Assembly: GCA_029974925.1 (NCBI GenBank)
Contig: JARKQH010000123.1
Location: 1 to 45,446 of the forward strand
Reading direction: 5' to 3'
Origin: Verrucomicrobiota bacterium
GTDB lineage: Bacteria; Verrucomicrobiota; Verrucomicrobiia; Limisphaerales; UBA8199
Length of the DNA: 45,446 bases
Below the pieces are notes generated by a model, which did not search any database, was not told where the DNA came from, and saw only the letters and a program-made list of their open reading frames with translations. This document shows positions 31,729-41,162 of this stretch, one piece after another. Within the stretch, counting starts at the first letter, position 1; each line of letters opens with the position of its first letter. A program made the translations under genes and the position numbers.

Positions 31729-34700
31729 ATGTGTAAAGTCTTCAAAGCCCCGCCCGATCCCCTGTTGGTCCCCCGCCGCCCGGATGATGGTCGTCAGGCT
31801 GCCGCAGGCTCCCACGGCAGGGGCGTTTTGTTTTGGGTGGGATTGATCGTGGGGGGATGGCTGGCCGGCCCGGAGCTGAACGGGGCGGTTCTGTTCCAGG
31901 ACGATTTCAACGCCGGCATACCGGGGTGGACGGCGGTGCAGCCGCCCGGGGCTTACCTGGACGGGCCGCTGCAGTGGCAGTACGATATTGTTTCCGAAGC
32001 GTTCGTCGAACAGAGCAATGTCTATACGGACAATGCCACTTACTCCCCCACGGCGGTGGCCCCCATGCTCATCAACGACACGCTGGCCACGCCGCCCTTT
32101 ACGTTTAGCGCCCGGCTGACGGCCGGGGATGATGACGGGTTTGGCCTCATCTTTGGCTATCAAAACGAGACGACGTTCTACCGCGTCACCTTTGCGCGGC
32201 AGGCGCGGACGGGGTTTCCATGGACGGGATGGAGCGTGGACCGGAAAGCGGGGGGAGTCACCAGCAATTTATTTGGCGCGGGCACACCGGGCTATGTTCA
32301 AACCTTTGTGAATACCGCCGGCCGGCCGTTCGATGTCACCCTTGCGGTGGATGCCCTGAACCGTTTGACGTTGGGGGTGGTGGATAACCCGACGGGGACC
32401 CCGACCGTTTATGCGCTGGTGACCGACCAGCCGCTGCCCGGGCCGGCAAGCGGGCGGGTGGGGCTGATGACTTGGGGCATGGCCGGGGGCACCCCGAAAG
32501 GGTTCCGGATTCAAAATGTCAACCTGACGCCCGTCCCCCTGGCCGGGAATCCCAACGCATTGACAAACTGGACCCCGGTTGTGCCTCCGCGCGCCAACGG
32601 CAGCACGGCGCTGACTGGCGGCACCGGCCAGCCGTTCTGGTCGCTGGGACTGGGCCCCGGCGGGGGGACCGGAGTGTTGCTCGAGAACGGCGATTGTTTT
32701 GGGGGCAATGATGCCGCCGGGCAGGTGGACTTCACCGGCCCGACCCTTGTGGCCGGCAACGAATCCTGGTCGGATTATGTCGTGGCGGCGCGCATCCTGC
32801 CCCTGGACGATGACGGCCACGGCCTTATCTTGCGCTACCTGAACTCGACGAATTTCTACCGCGTGGCCCTGAGGTCGCAGGCGTCCACCATTGGCGCCCC
32901 GCGGGGCCTTTCGGTCCAGAAGAACGTCAACCGCACCTACACCGAGATTTTCCGTGAGAGTGCGGTGCAGTACGACCCCGTGGCCGGCGTGCCGTATGAC
33001 CTGGTGGCGGCGATTTCGGGCGATACCTTGCAGGTCTTGCTGGTTGCGGACCCGGAGGGCGCGGCGCAGGCGTATAGTTACGGTCCTTGGACGGTGTCCG
33101 GCGTGCCGAACGGGAGGGTCGGGGTGTTCAGTTGGGCCATGTCGCAGACCGAGTTCGACTGGGTGACCGTCCAGGATGGCACCCCGCTTTACGTGAGCTC
33201 GGCGCACGCTTCCTGCAGTCCAGGGCGGGGTTTGAACGGCTTCACACCGGGCGCCCAAGTGACGGCGACCGCCTTTCCGCCAGCCAGCCCGCCCGGCGTT
33301 CGGATAACTCCGGCAGGTTGGGTCGGCTCCGGGTCGGTGCCCGCCAGCGGCACGGGCTCAACGCTCAGCTTCAGGCTGGCGACTTTTTCACGGCTGCATT
33401 GGCTTTGGCGAACCGAGTATCAACTGATGGTGACCAACGGACCGGGTGGCAGCATTGTCGTCCCGACGAAAGAGTGGTTTGAGGCGGGGGAGCAAGTCAC
33501 ACTGTCCGCGCAACCTGAACCCGGATTCGCTTTTGACGGCTGGCGCGGAACGGCATTTTCTTCGGCCCTGACTCTGAGCCTGACCATGGACCAACCGCAC
33601 CAGCTCACGGCAACTTTCACTGCCGACACCGACGGGGACGGTCTGCCTGACGCGTGGGAGATGGCCTGTTTTGGCTCGCTTGACGAGTTGCCGGGGGGCG
33701 ATCCGGACCAGGATGGCCGCAGCAACGCGCAGGAGCATGCCAACGGCACCCATCCGCTGGCGGCGGACATTTTCCGCATCGAGAACCTCACGCTGAGCAA
33801 CGGCATGGCGGTCCTGGCGATTTCCAACAGCAGTGGGACGCGGTTCAACCTCGAGCGCGCGACCGGGCTGAGCAACGGTTGGTCAACCGCCGTCACCGCC
33901 CTGGCGACCAACCGTGTGGTTTTGCCCGTGCCCTCCGAAGCCAGCAGCTACTGGCGGTTGCAGCAGCCCGCGCGGCCGCCGGAGGCGCTGCCTTTTGTTC
34001 CGGGTTCCTGGACGTTGGTGTTGTTGCCCGACACCCAGGTGTATGCCCAGAGCTATCCCGACCTGTTCATGGATCAGACGCGATGGATCCTTGAGAACCG
34101 GGTGCGGCACAACATCAAGTACGTGCTGCACCTGGGCGACATCACCAACAACAACCTCACCAACCAATGGGCCAACGCTCAAGCCGCATTGTCGCTGCTT
34201 GACGGGGTGGTTCCCTACGCGCTGGTGCCCGGCAACCATGATTACGGCCCCAACGGGGGGACGGCCGACCGCACCACCTTTCTGAATGACTATTTCCCCG
34301 TTTCCAATTTCGAGTCCTGGCCCACCTTCGGCGGGGTTAAGGAGGCGGGCCGGATGGATAATTCCTATCACTTATTCTCCGCCGGCGGCGTGGATTGGAT
34401 CATTCTCTGCTTTGAATTTGGCCCCCGGAACAGCGTCATCTCCTGGGCGCAATCCGTGTTGGACGCCCATCCCAACCGGCGCGTCATCCTGGACACCCAC
34501 GCCTACGTGTACTACGACGACACGCGGTACGATTGGGCGTCCAAAGGCGCCACCCAGCGCTGGAGTCCTTACGCCTACGGCACGGCCACGGATGCCGACG
34601 GGACCAATGACGCTGAAGATCTGTGGCGCAAACTGATCAAGGGCCGCCCCAATTTTGTTTTGGTCGTCAGCGGCCACGTGTTGGAGGATGGTTTGGGCCG

Positions 34701-34914
34701 GCTTTCGAGCACCAATGATTTCGGCCAGGTGGTGCATCAGATGCTCGTGAATTACCAAATGAAAACGCTGGGAGGAGAGGGCTTTCTGCGTCTGGTCGAA
34801 TTTCTTCCGGACGGCAGGACGGTTCAGGTTAAAGCCTATTCCCCCTTCCGCGGCACGTACAAGACCGACCCGGAAAACCAGTTCACCCTTACGCTGGATC
34901 CGCCGCTGAACTGA
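31729..34914 (+). CDS. Giant secreted lectin-like protein with C-terminal metallophosphoesterase domain
   Basis: About 1061 residues. A hydrophobic export segment (GVLFWVGLIVGGWLAG) is followed by two LamG/concanavalin-like domains (about 55-480; FQDDFNAGIPGW, GFGLIFGYQNETTFYRV, HGLILRYLNSTNFYRV), an InlB-B-like repeat (about 555-630; GFAFDGWRG), a calcium-binding DTDGDGLPDAWE stretch, a beta module ending SSYWRLQQP, and a metallophosphoesterase (about 760-1040) with LLPDTQVY, HLGDITNNN, PGNHDYG, DTHAYVYYDD and SGHVLEDG as metal ligands. The phosphatase domain is complete. The first 600 or so residues are paralogous to the protein at 36595. Probably exported by a general pathway; its target could be an extracellular phosphoester. 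ATG 31729 is preferred over an earlier TTG. Confidence 0.8.
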   Translation: MCKVFKAPPDPLLVPRRPDDGRQAAAGSHGRGVLFWVGLIVGGWLAGPELNGAVLFQDDFNAGIPGWTAVQPPGAYLDGPLQWQYDIVSEAFVEQSNVYTDNATYSPTAVAPMLINDTLATPPFTFSARLTAGDDDGFGLIFGYQNETTFYRVTFARQARTGFPWTGWSVDRKAGGVTSNLFGAGTPGYVQTFVNTAGRPFDVTLAVDALNRLTLGVVDNPTGTPTVYALVTDQPLPGPASGRVGLMTWGMAGGTPKGFRIQNVNLTPVPLAGNPNALTNWTPVVPPRANGSTALTGGTGQPFWSLGLGPGGGTGVLLENGDCFGGNDAAGQVDFTGPTLVAGNESWSDYVVAARILPLDDDGHGLILRYLNSTNFYRVALRSQASTIGAPRGLSVQKNVNRTYTEIFRESAVQYDPVAGVPYDLVAAISGDTLQVLLVADPEGAAQAYSYGPWTVSGVPNGRVGVFSWAMSQTEFDWVTVQDGTPLYVSSAHASCSPGRGLNGFTPGAQVTATAFPPASPPGVRITPAGWVGSGSVPASGTGSTLSFRLATFSRLHWLWRTEYQLMVTNGPGGSIVVPTKEWFEAGEQVTLSAQPEPGFAFDGWRGTAFSSALTLSLTMDQPHQLTATFTADTDGDGLPDAWEMACFGSLDELPGGDPDQDGRSNAQEHANGTHPLAADIFRIENLTLSNGMAVLAISNSSGTRFNLERATGLSNGWSTAVTALATNRVVLPVPSEASSYWRLQQPARPPEALPFVPGSWTLVLLPDTQVYAQSYPDLFMDQTRWILENRVRHNIKYVLHLGDITNNNLTNQWANAQAALSLLDGVVPYALVPGNHDYGPNGGTADRTTFLNDYFPVSNFESWPTFGGVKEAGRMDNSYHLFSAGGVDWIILCFEFGPRNSVISWAQSVLDAHPNRRVILDTHAYVYYDDTRYDWASKGATQRWSPYAYGTATDADGTNDAEDLWRKLIKGRPNFVLVVSGHVLEDGLGRLSSTNDFGQVVHQMLVNYQMKTLGGEGFLRLVEFLPDGRTVQVKAYSPFRGTYKTDPENQFTLTLDPPLN

Positions 34915-34924
34915 GCGCTGACGT

Positions 34925-36106
34925 TCACTCGCCGTTGGGGTGGCGGTGGTAATCCCCCGGGGTCATGCCGGTTTCCCGCTTGAAGACCACGCTGAGGTAA
35001 TTGGGGCTGTGAAACCCGGCCATTTCGGAAATGGTTTTCAAGGGCAGGTTCGTCTGCCGCAGCAGATTCTTCGCGCGGGCCAGTTGGGCGCGGAGGATTT
35101 CGGCGTGGGGCGAACTGCCCAGGACCGAGTGAAAACGCTGGTAGAAGACGCTGCGCGAAATATGAAGGGCGGACAGGAGTTGCTCCACGGTCAAGCCTTC
35201 GCAGGCCCGCTCGCGGATAAGCCGCAACGCCTGGGCCACCAGGGGGTCCGCAATGGCGCTGGCTTCCGTTGAGCGCCGCGTCGCCACGCCCAACGGCGGA
35301 ATCAAAACCCTGCTCCGATCCGCCCGCCCGCGCCGGCCCCGCAACAGGGTGTCGAGCAGGGCGGCGCCCTCGTAGCCCACTTGCTCCCCATCCAGGATGA
35401 CGCTGCTCAAAGGCGGATTGGACAAGCGGCAGAGTTCCTCGTCGTTGTCCACGCCAATGACCGCCACCTCCTCCGGCACCACCAAACCGGCCCGCTGGCA
35501 GGCGTCGAGAATCCGCTGGGCGTGATGGTCGCTGCAGGCCATCAGGCCCACGGGTTTGGGCAGGGCTTTGACCCAATCGGTCAATTGTTGTTGCACTCGT
35601 TCCCAGGCCACCAGCGTGCTCGGCCGCTCGACCGGCAGGCAGTGCGTCGTTTCACACCCCGACGATACCGCCGTTTCCGCAAACCCTTGATACCGCCGCT
35701 CCGACCACAGCGTCTGCGCGTAACCGGAAAAGGCGAAGTGGCGGTAGTGCCGCTCCACAAAATGCAGGGCCGCCACCCGTCCGACTGCCAGGTCGTCGTG
35801 GGCGACCAGCGGCAACAGGTTGTCCTGCCGGTAGGCAAACAACTCGACCGTCGGAATCCGGCTTTGGCGAAGCCGCTCGGCCCGCTCCCGGCTTTCGATG
35901 TAAGTCAGGATGCCATCCCCATGCCAGTTTTCGGAGCGGCCTTTGGGATAATTGCTGTCCGCCAGCGGGTCAATAAACAGCGACCAAGGCCCGTAGGTCT
36001 CGACATATCGGGCGATGCCCCGGAGCACTCCGCGTCCATGCGCGCGGAATTGGTCCACACAAATCGCCACGTGCGGATATCTCGCCGGCCGAATCGGTCG
36101 TTTCAT
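34925..36106 (-). CDS. XylR-like transcriptional regulator (sugar-sensing domain plus AraC HTH)
   Basis: A 393-residue regulator, the length of Escherichia coli XylR. The N-terminal part (about 10-270) is a LacI/periplasmic-binding-like sugar sensor (VAICVDQFRAHGRGVLRGIARY, VAHDDLAVGRVAALHF, VGLMACSDHHAQRILDAC, VAVIGVDNDEELCRLS). The C-terminal part (about 285-390) is an AraC double helix-turn-helix (VEQLLSALHISRSVFYQRFH, LKTISEMAGFHSPNYLSVVF). ATG 36106 begins with MKRPIRPARYPHVAI, matching the family start; a longer frame upstream is not credible. It sits between the two giant secreted genes and is divergent from the second, so it is the natural candidate regulator of this sugar region. Ligand unknown. 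Confidence 0.9.
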   Translation of the reverse strand: MKRPIRPARYPHVAICVDQFRAHGRGVLRGIARYVETYGPWSLFIDPLADSNYPKGRSENWHGDGILTYIESRERAERLRQSRIPTVELFAYRQDNLLPLVAHDDLAVGRVAALHFVERHYRHFAFSGYAQTLWSERRYQGFAETAVSSGCETTHCLPVERPSTLVAWERVQQQLTDWVKALPKPVGLMACSDHHAQRILDACQRAGLVVPEEVAVIGVDNDEELCRLSNPPLSSVILDGEQVGYEGAALLDTLLRGRRGRADRSRVLIPPLGVATRRSTEASAIADPLVAQALRLIRERACEGLTVEQLLSALHISRSVFYQRFHSVLGSSPHAEILRAQLARAKNLLRQTNLPLKTISEMAGFHSPNYLSVVFKRETGMTPGDYHRHPNGE

Positions 36107-36594
36107 GGGTAATGGTTTACGACACAGTAAAGTAGTCAATAGGCGCCGCGGGTCAAGCAAGGACCCGCCGGGTCCGGCAATCCTGGCAGGCCTCGAAATC
36201 CAAAACCCCGGAGGCCCGGCGCGGAACAACAGGCGGGGGCTGTTTCGAGCGCGGAGGAAGGGTGTGCCAGTGTCAGGCCGTCCTTTGTCACAGAAAGGTC
36301 ACCCCGCCGACGTCCAGCCGTCACAGCCCCCGGCTTTACTTGGGGGGGGTATGTGGGTGTCGAAACAGTTCAGGCTCCGGTTCGTGAGGGACGCCGATGG
36401 CCGTTGTCGGTCTGGCCGTGGCCGGAGGGCGGGCAGTGAACCGGATGTTGGGGTGCCATGCGGCCGCCTAGCGGGCCGCGGGTTTTGGCGGTTCGAAGGT
36501 CAGGACAAAATTGAAGTTTATTTAGGACATCCGTCAATTGCCCTTCCGTCCCCTGGTTTTACACTACCACCAGCCCAAAAAATGAATTTACCTT
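36107..36594. other. 488-nt divergent regulatory region between xylR-like gene and giant secreted gene
   Basis: Longest non-coding stretch in the window. It holds the second copy of the shared 26-nt element (36503-36528) and a GC hairpin at 36460-36479 (GCGGCC, 8-nt loop, GGCCGC) followed by GGGTTTT, which could be a weak attenuator or terminator in the leader of the rightward gene. A TTGACT box on the minus strand near 36135 may serve the regulator, with no good -10. Open frames crossing it have no protein character. Confidence 0.45.
36503..36528 (+). promoter_or_regulatory. Shared 26-nt upstream element, copy 2
   Basis: GGACAAAATTGAAGTT followed by 6 nt and GGAC, ending 66 nt before ATG 36595. 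See the copy at 31648-31673; 20 of 26 bases agree in the same orientation and at a similar distance from a paralogous gene. Confidence 0.5.
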
Positions 36595-39500
36595 ATGAAA
36601 AGGAAAGCCTTTCTTCCCCCCATCCCACCCCGCAATTGTCTGCCTCTCCTGGCCGTGCTGGCGCTCGTTTGTGCTTGTCCGCGCAGCCAGGCGGTGCCGG
36701 CTGAACTCCTCTTCGAGGATGATTTCGACCAGGGGATTCCCGGTTGGACCTCGGTTCTGCCGTCCGGGGCGCTCTCGTGGAACAACGGCCCGCTGCTCTG
36801 GCAGTATGATATCGAAACCACCTGGATTTGGGAGAACAGCAACATTTATTCCGACAACGCCACGTATTCGCCCAGTCGGCGCGCGGCGATGCTGATCAAT
36901 GACACGGTGACTTCGGCGTCCAACTACACCTTTACCGTCCGGATTCGGGCTGCCGATGACGATGCGTGCGGTTTAATCTGGGGATACCAGGATGAAAACA
37001 ACTTTTACCGGGTGTCGTTTACGCGGCAGGCGGGGCGGTTGGGCTGGCCGTTCAGCGGCTGGAATGTGGACCGCATGGCCAACGGCGAGTTCAGCGACCT
37101 CTTCGGCCGGGGCAACACCAACCTTGCCTATACGGATTTCCTTTACGGCGCCAACCGTTTCTTCGACGTGATCGTCGGCATGACCAACGGTTTGTTCAGT
37201 TTGACGGTGGTGGATGACCCCACCAATGATTTCCCGGTCATCTATAACCTGGTCACCAGTTCCCCCCTCCCGGCGGCGGTTCCGGGAAAGGTCGGGCTCT
37301 TCACCTGGGGCCAATCAGCAACGGTGGGGGATGGGCTTCCCAGCGTGGGGGTCAGGTTCCACAGCGTCCTGCTGGAGCCGACGCCGCTGACCGGCACGAC
37401 CAATCCGCTGGCCCCGACCTGGACCACGCTGATTACGCCGCGGGGCGACGGAACGGCTGATGTTGGCGCCTCTCCCCCAATTTGGGCGTTGATGATGGAT
37501 GCCAACGGTTCCACGAGCCGCCTCCGGGAAACCAGCGGACGCTTCGCGGGCGGCGATAATGTGGCGGCCGGCTCGACCAATTTCTGCGCGGCCACCATCG
37601 TGGCCGGTGATGCGGAAAACTGGTCCAATTATGTTTTTTCCGCGCGGTGCATTCCTGCGGATGACGATGGCTGGGGACTCATGGTTCGGTATCAGAATCC
37701 GAGCAATTGGTACCGGATTGCCTTCCGGCGCCAGAACAGCGCCAGCGGCTGCAAAGGCGGATTGTCCATTCAGAAGTGTGTGGACGGGGTGTTCGACCAG
37801 ATCATGTACGATGCGAACGCATTTCCGCGGACGTTCCCGACGGTCAACACGCCGGCAGACGTGCATGTGGCTGCGATTGACAACCAGTTCCAGGTGCTGG
37901 TGGTCGCCAACCCGACCAGCGCCAGCCCCACCTTTTACAGCTACGGCCCTTTCACCGACAGCAGTTTGACCAAGGGCAAGATCGGTTTGTTCAGTTGGGC
38001 GCAACTGTATCAGGAATATGATTATGCCAGGGTCGAGAAGATCGCCGGCCAAGGCTTGCTGGTCGCTTCGGCATTCGGTAGCCCTGATCCGCCGGTGGGG
38101 CTCAACGATCTAACCCCCGGTTCGAGTGTCACGGCTTCGGTGGCCACTCCGGTTTATGACGCGCCGGGTGTGCGTCGGGTTTTGACCGGCTGGCAAGGCG
38201 GCGGTTCTGTCCCCGCCAGTGGCACCACCAACAGCGTGACCTTCACGCTCAGCAGTTTGTCGCTCATCAACTGGACGTGGCGCACGGAATATCAACTTAG
38301 CGTGGCGGCCAGTGGAGAGGGGCAGGTCACGACCTCGGCCGGTCCCTGGGTGGAAGCGGGGGTTGCTGTGACTGTTACTGCCCAACCCAATCCGGGACAT
38401 ATCTTCCTCGGCTGGTCCGGCGCTTCTGCGTCCACGGTCGCCACCCAGGTGTTTGCGATGGCCGGTCCGCGCAGCTTGACCGCACACTTTGCGGCCGACG
38501 CGGACGCCGATGGCCTGGCGGACAACTGGGAGCTCCAATACTTTGGGAGTCTGGCGCAGGATGGTGCGGGTAATCCGGATGGCGATGATGCGTCCAACCT
38601 GGCCGAATTCCAGCGTGGGACCAATCCGAATTTTGCGGAACCCTTGGTGGTGACCGACGGCCTGGGTTCGCAGTGGGTCAACACGGGGCGTGACGGTTTT
38701 GGTGGGGGAGGGGCTCCGTTGGCCGGTCAAGTCTATGTTGTGAACCTGGGACCCGGTTATCGGGGGGCGTGGGATACTTCCAACGATTACCGCTACGGCA
38801 ACGACAGCACCTTTGTGCCAGCCAATAATCTCTCGACCAACTACGACAGCTTCCAAACTCCGATTGTGGTGGTCCGCCCCGAGGTCTGGACCAACGAGGC
38901 TTGGGGCACGAACTTCAGTGCCACCTGGGAACTGTCGGTGGGGGACAACGACGGCAGTTGCTTCTACTTCCGCTACAACAACGAGTCCAACTGGTACCGC
39001 GTGACCCTGTGCGGTGAAGTCGAAGGCGCCTCGACCTGGCGGCCCCGACTCGGCGTAAGCGTGCAGGGCCGTATCAACGGGTTGTTTACCAATATCCCGC
39101 TGACGGAACTGGCCGGCCCGGGCTTCGCGTTCAGTGCTGACCCCTTTGATGGAACCTTGAATCCACCGCTGGCCAACACGCCGGCCGGCTTCAAGAAGTC
39201 GCGCATCACGGTGAGTGCGACCAACGAGAGCTTTGAAGTGCGTGTGATGGGATGGGACTATTTTACCAGCGCCTTCAACCCCGCCTGGGAATGGGTCTAT
39301 TCCTTCACCGACACCAGTTTGGTCAACGGCCGGATTGGATTTGGCATGTGGGGGCAGGGGACCTTCAGCACCGAATACGCAGACCTTTCGCTCAACGGGA
39401 TTCCGGTTCCGACGGGCGGGTTTGTGGACAACATTGTGGTGAAGTCTCCCGCAGACGGCCCGACGGTGTTCAGCGAGGATTGGGAAACCGCTCCCCTGTT

Positions 39501-40320
39501 GACCGAGTTTCCTGCCGGCTGGGTCAACCCCTGGCAAACCAACGATATCCAGGCGGGCGAATGGTACGTCACCGCCCACGGCACCATTGCCCAGCAAAGC
39601 AACTCCGGCGGCGCCACCCCCGGAACGGCCTTGGCGCCGAGCGGCGGCACCGATTGTCCCATTCTGCTGGCGCCTCCGCCCCCCACCAACAACTATTATC
39701 TCAAAATCGGGTTCCACCCGTTCGACAACGACGGCATTGGCTTCGTTTACGACTTCCAGGACACCAACAACTATTCCCTGGTGCTATTCCGGCAGGAAGC
39801 GACCTATGCCGGTGCCGTCCCGCCCGGCTTAAGCGTGAGCCGCAAGTCGGCGGGGGTCTGGACCGACATCGTGGCCGGGGACCCGGGCTTCCTCTACACG
39901 CCGGGCACGCCTTTCGAGATCGAGTTCGCCAACAACAACGGCAGCTATCGCCTCTTGGCCCGCGATCTGGACGACCCGTCCAAGACCGGTCAATGGACCT
40001 GGACCAGCGCGCCGGCCGCGGTCGGCAACCGTTTTGGTCTGGCCACCTGGGCGGAGACGGACGCTCACTTCCTTTACGCCCGGGCCTATGCTCTGGCAAC
40101 CGTGGAGCCTTTCGCCCCCTTTGCCATTACCAATATCTCCCTCGCCGGGGGGAATGTGGTCCTCAACATTTCGAAACCCGCAAGTTGGAACTACGACGTG
40201 TTGAGCGCCGCCACGGTGCTCGGCCCCTGGACAACCAATGCGGTAAACCAGTCTGCGGCGCAGTATAGCGAGCCGGCGCCCGGCAGCGGCCGGTTCTATC
40301 GGTTGCAAAAATCTCCCTAG
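36595..40320 (+). CDS. Giant secreted multi-LamG protein with C-terminal RFYR module
   Basis: A 1241-residue exported protein. Signal peptide to about residue 33 (LPLLAVLALVCACPRSQA). Then LamG/concanavalin-like beta-sandwiches 1 and 2 (about 38-480; FEDDFDQGIPGW, CGLIWGYQDENNFYRV, GLMVRYQNPSNWYRI), an InlB-B-like segment (HIFLGWSG), a calcium-binding stretch (DADADGLADNWELQYFG), two further beta-sandwiches (about 690-1170; CFYFRYNNESNWYRV and GIGFVYDFQDTNNYSLV) and a C-terminal module (about 1175-1241) ending GRFYRLQKSP. No catalytic domain recognised. The N-terminal half parallels the phosphoesterase-bearing protein at 31729. Likely a surface or extracellular glycan-binding protein. A pseudopilin gene follows 27 nt later, hinting at type II-like export. 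Confidence 0.8.
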   Translation: MKRKAFLPPIPPRNCLPLLAVLALVCACPRSQAVPAELLFEDDFDQGIPGWTSVLPSGALSWNNGPLLWQYDIETTWIWENSNIYSDNATYSPSRRAAMLINDTVTSASNYTFTVRIRAADDDACGLIWGYQDENNFYRVSFTRQAGRLGWPFSGWNVDRMANGEFSDLFGRGNTNLAYTDFLYGANRFFDVIVGMTNGLFSLTVVDDPTNDFPVIYNLVTSSPLPAAVPGKVGLFTWGQSATVGDGLPSVGVRFHSVLLEPTPLTGTTNPLAPTWTTLITPRGDGTADVGASPPIWALMMDANGSTSRLRETSGRFAGGDNVAAGSTNFCAATIVAGDAENWSNYVFSARCIPADDDGWGLMVRYQNPSNWYRIAFRRQNSASGCKGGLSIQKCVDGVFDQIMYDANAFPRTFPTVNTPADVHVAAIDNQFQVLVVANPTSASPTFYSYGPFTDSSLTKGKIGLFSWAQLYQEYDYARVEKIAGQGLLVASAFGSPDPPVGLNDLTPGSSVTASVATPVYDAPGVRRVLTGWQGGGSVPASGTTNSVTFTLSSLSLINWTWRTEYQLSVAASGEGQVTTSAGPWVEAGVAVTVTAQPNPGHIFLGWSGASASTVATQVFAMAGPRSLTAHFAADADADGLADNWELQYFGSLAQDGAGNPDGDDASNLAEFQRGTNPNFAEPLVVTDGLGSQWVNTGRDGFGGGGAPLAGQVYVVNLGPGYRGAWDTSNDYRYGNDSTFVPANNLSTNYDSFQTPIVVVRPEVWTNEAWGTNFSATWELSVGDNDGSCFYFRYNNESNWYRVTLCGEVEGASTWRPRLGVSVQGRINGLFTNIPLTELAGPGFAFSADPFDGTLNPPLANTPAGFKKSRITVSATNESFEVRVMGWDYFTSAFNPAWEWVYSFTDTSLVNGRIGFGMWGQGTFSTEYADLSLNGIPVPTGGFVDNIVVKSPADGPTVFSEDWETAPLLTEFPAGWVNPWQTNDIQAGEWYVTAHGTIAQQSNSGGATPGTALAPSGGTDCPILLAPPPPTNNYYLKIGFHPFDNDGIGFVYDFQDTNNYSLVLFRQEATYAGAVPPGLSVSRKSAGVWTDIVAGDPGFLYTPGTPFEIEFANNNGSYRLLARDLDDPSKTGQWTWTSAPAAVGNRFGLATWAETDAHFLYARAYALATVEPFAPFAITNISLAGGNVVLNISKPASWNYDVLSAATVLGPWTTNAVNQSAAQYSEPAPGSGRFYRLQKSP

Positions 40321-40347
40321 ATGCGGATATTCGGATAGACACACGCT

Positions 40348-41085
40348 ATGACTCTGTATTCCTACTCAAGGCGGGGGGCGTGGGCGGGGCGCCGCTCCCG
40401 GTGGGGGGCCTTTACTCTGATCGAGCTTTTGGTGGTGATTGCCATCATTGCCATTTTGGCGGCGATGCTCCTGCCGGCGCTCTCGAAGGCCAAGGAGCGA
40501 GCCCACCGCATCGCCTGCTTCAACAATGAGCGGCAGATCATGATCTCCGCGATCATGTACTCCGAGGAGTGGCCCAACTATTACTACTACACGACCAGCA
40601 TCGGCGACGACTCCGCCCCGTGGTCCTTTTATCCCCAGTTTATCCGGCAAACCAAGACGTTCACGTGTCCCAGCACGCGCAACACCATTCGCACCGACAA
40701 CGCGGACCGCAACGGTCGGTTGCCCGATTTGGGCGTGACCTGCCATGGCGACCGGCTGTCCACCGTCTTCAAGTACGGCACCAGTTACGAGTTCTTCGGC
40801 AAGTTCCAAAAGGAACCCTACGCCGACGTTTACAAGAATCCCAAGACGGTCATGCCCATTGGGGCCGTCCGCGTCGTGATCGTGGTGGACGCCGATGACA
40901 CCGCCACGGGATTCCCGGAGAACAAGCGCAACAACCGGCCCGACCCACCCAACAACCATGGCGAAACCGGGTGGAACTGGGGCTTTGCCGATGGCCACGC
41001 GGAATGGGTTACCGCCCGGCAGACCTACCAGAAGCTGATTGACAGTTATATGACCAGCGGAACGGAATACGGCGATGGGCCGTAA
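40348..41085 (+). CDS. Type II secretion pseudopilin-like protein
   Basis: A 245-residue prepilin-type protein. A basic leader ([21 protein letters not shown]) precedes [18 protein letters not shown]; cleavage falls between residues 21 and 22, with Ala rather than Gly at -1 and Glu at +5. The rest is the globular DUF1559-like form found in PVC bacteria, with two cysteines (CFNNERQIM and TFTCPSTRN) and the C-terminal HX(9-10)DG element ([19 protein letters not shown], here with 10 residues between). Such genes occur in large numbers in PVC genomes, often beside large secreted proteins, and are not themselves core secretion parts. It is 27 nt downstream of the giant LamG gene and probably co-transcribed. 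Confidence 0.92.
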   Translation: MTLYSYSRRGAWAGRRSRWGAFTLIELLVVIAIIAILAAMLLPALSKAKERAHRIACFNNERQIMISAIMYSEEWPNYYYYTTSIGDDSAPWSFYPQFIRQTKTFTCPSTRNTIRTDNADRNGRLPDLGVTCHGDRLSTVFKYGTSYEFFGKFQKEPYADVYKNPKTVMPIGAVRVVIVVDADDTATGFPENKRNNRPDPPNNHGETGWNWGFADGHAEWVTARQTYQKLIDSYMTSGTEYGDGP

Positions 41086-41162
41086 ATCCCCGCGGTTTGA
41101 TGGAACGGCCTTTTTCGGGTCCTGGGGCCGCAAGCAAAGGCAGCACAGCCCAGACATTTCGG

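Noticed and set aside
36015-36704. 229-codon frame spanning the divergent region before the giant LamG gene
   Set aside because: Arg/Gly/Pro-rich, overlaps two real gene ends in other frames, no ribosome site or family pattern.
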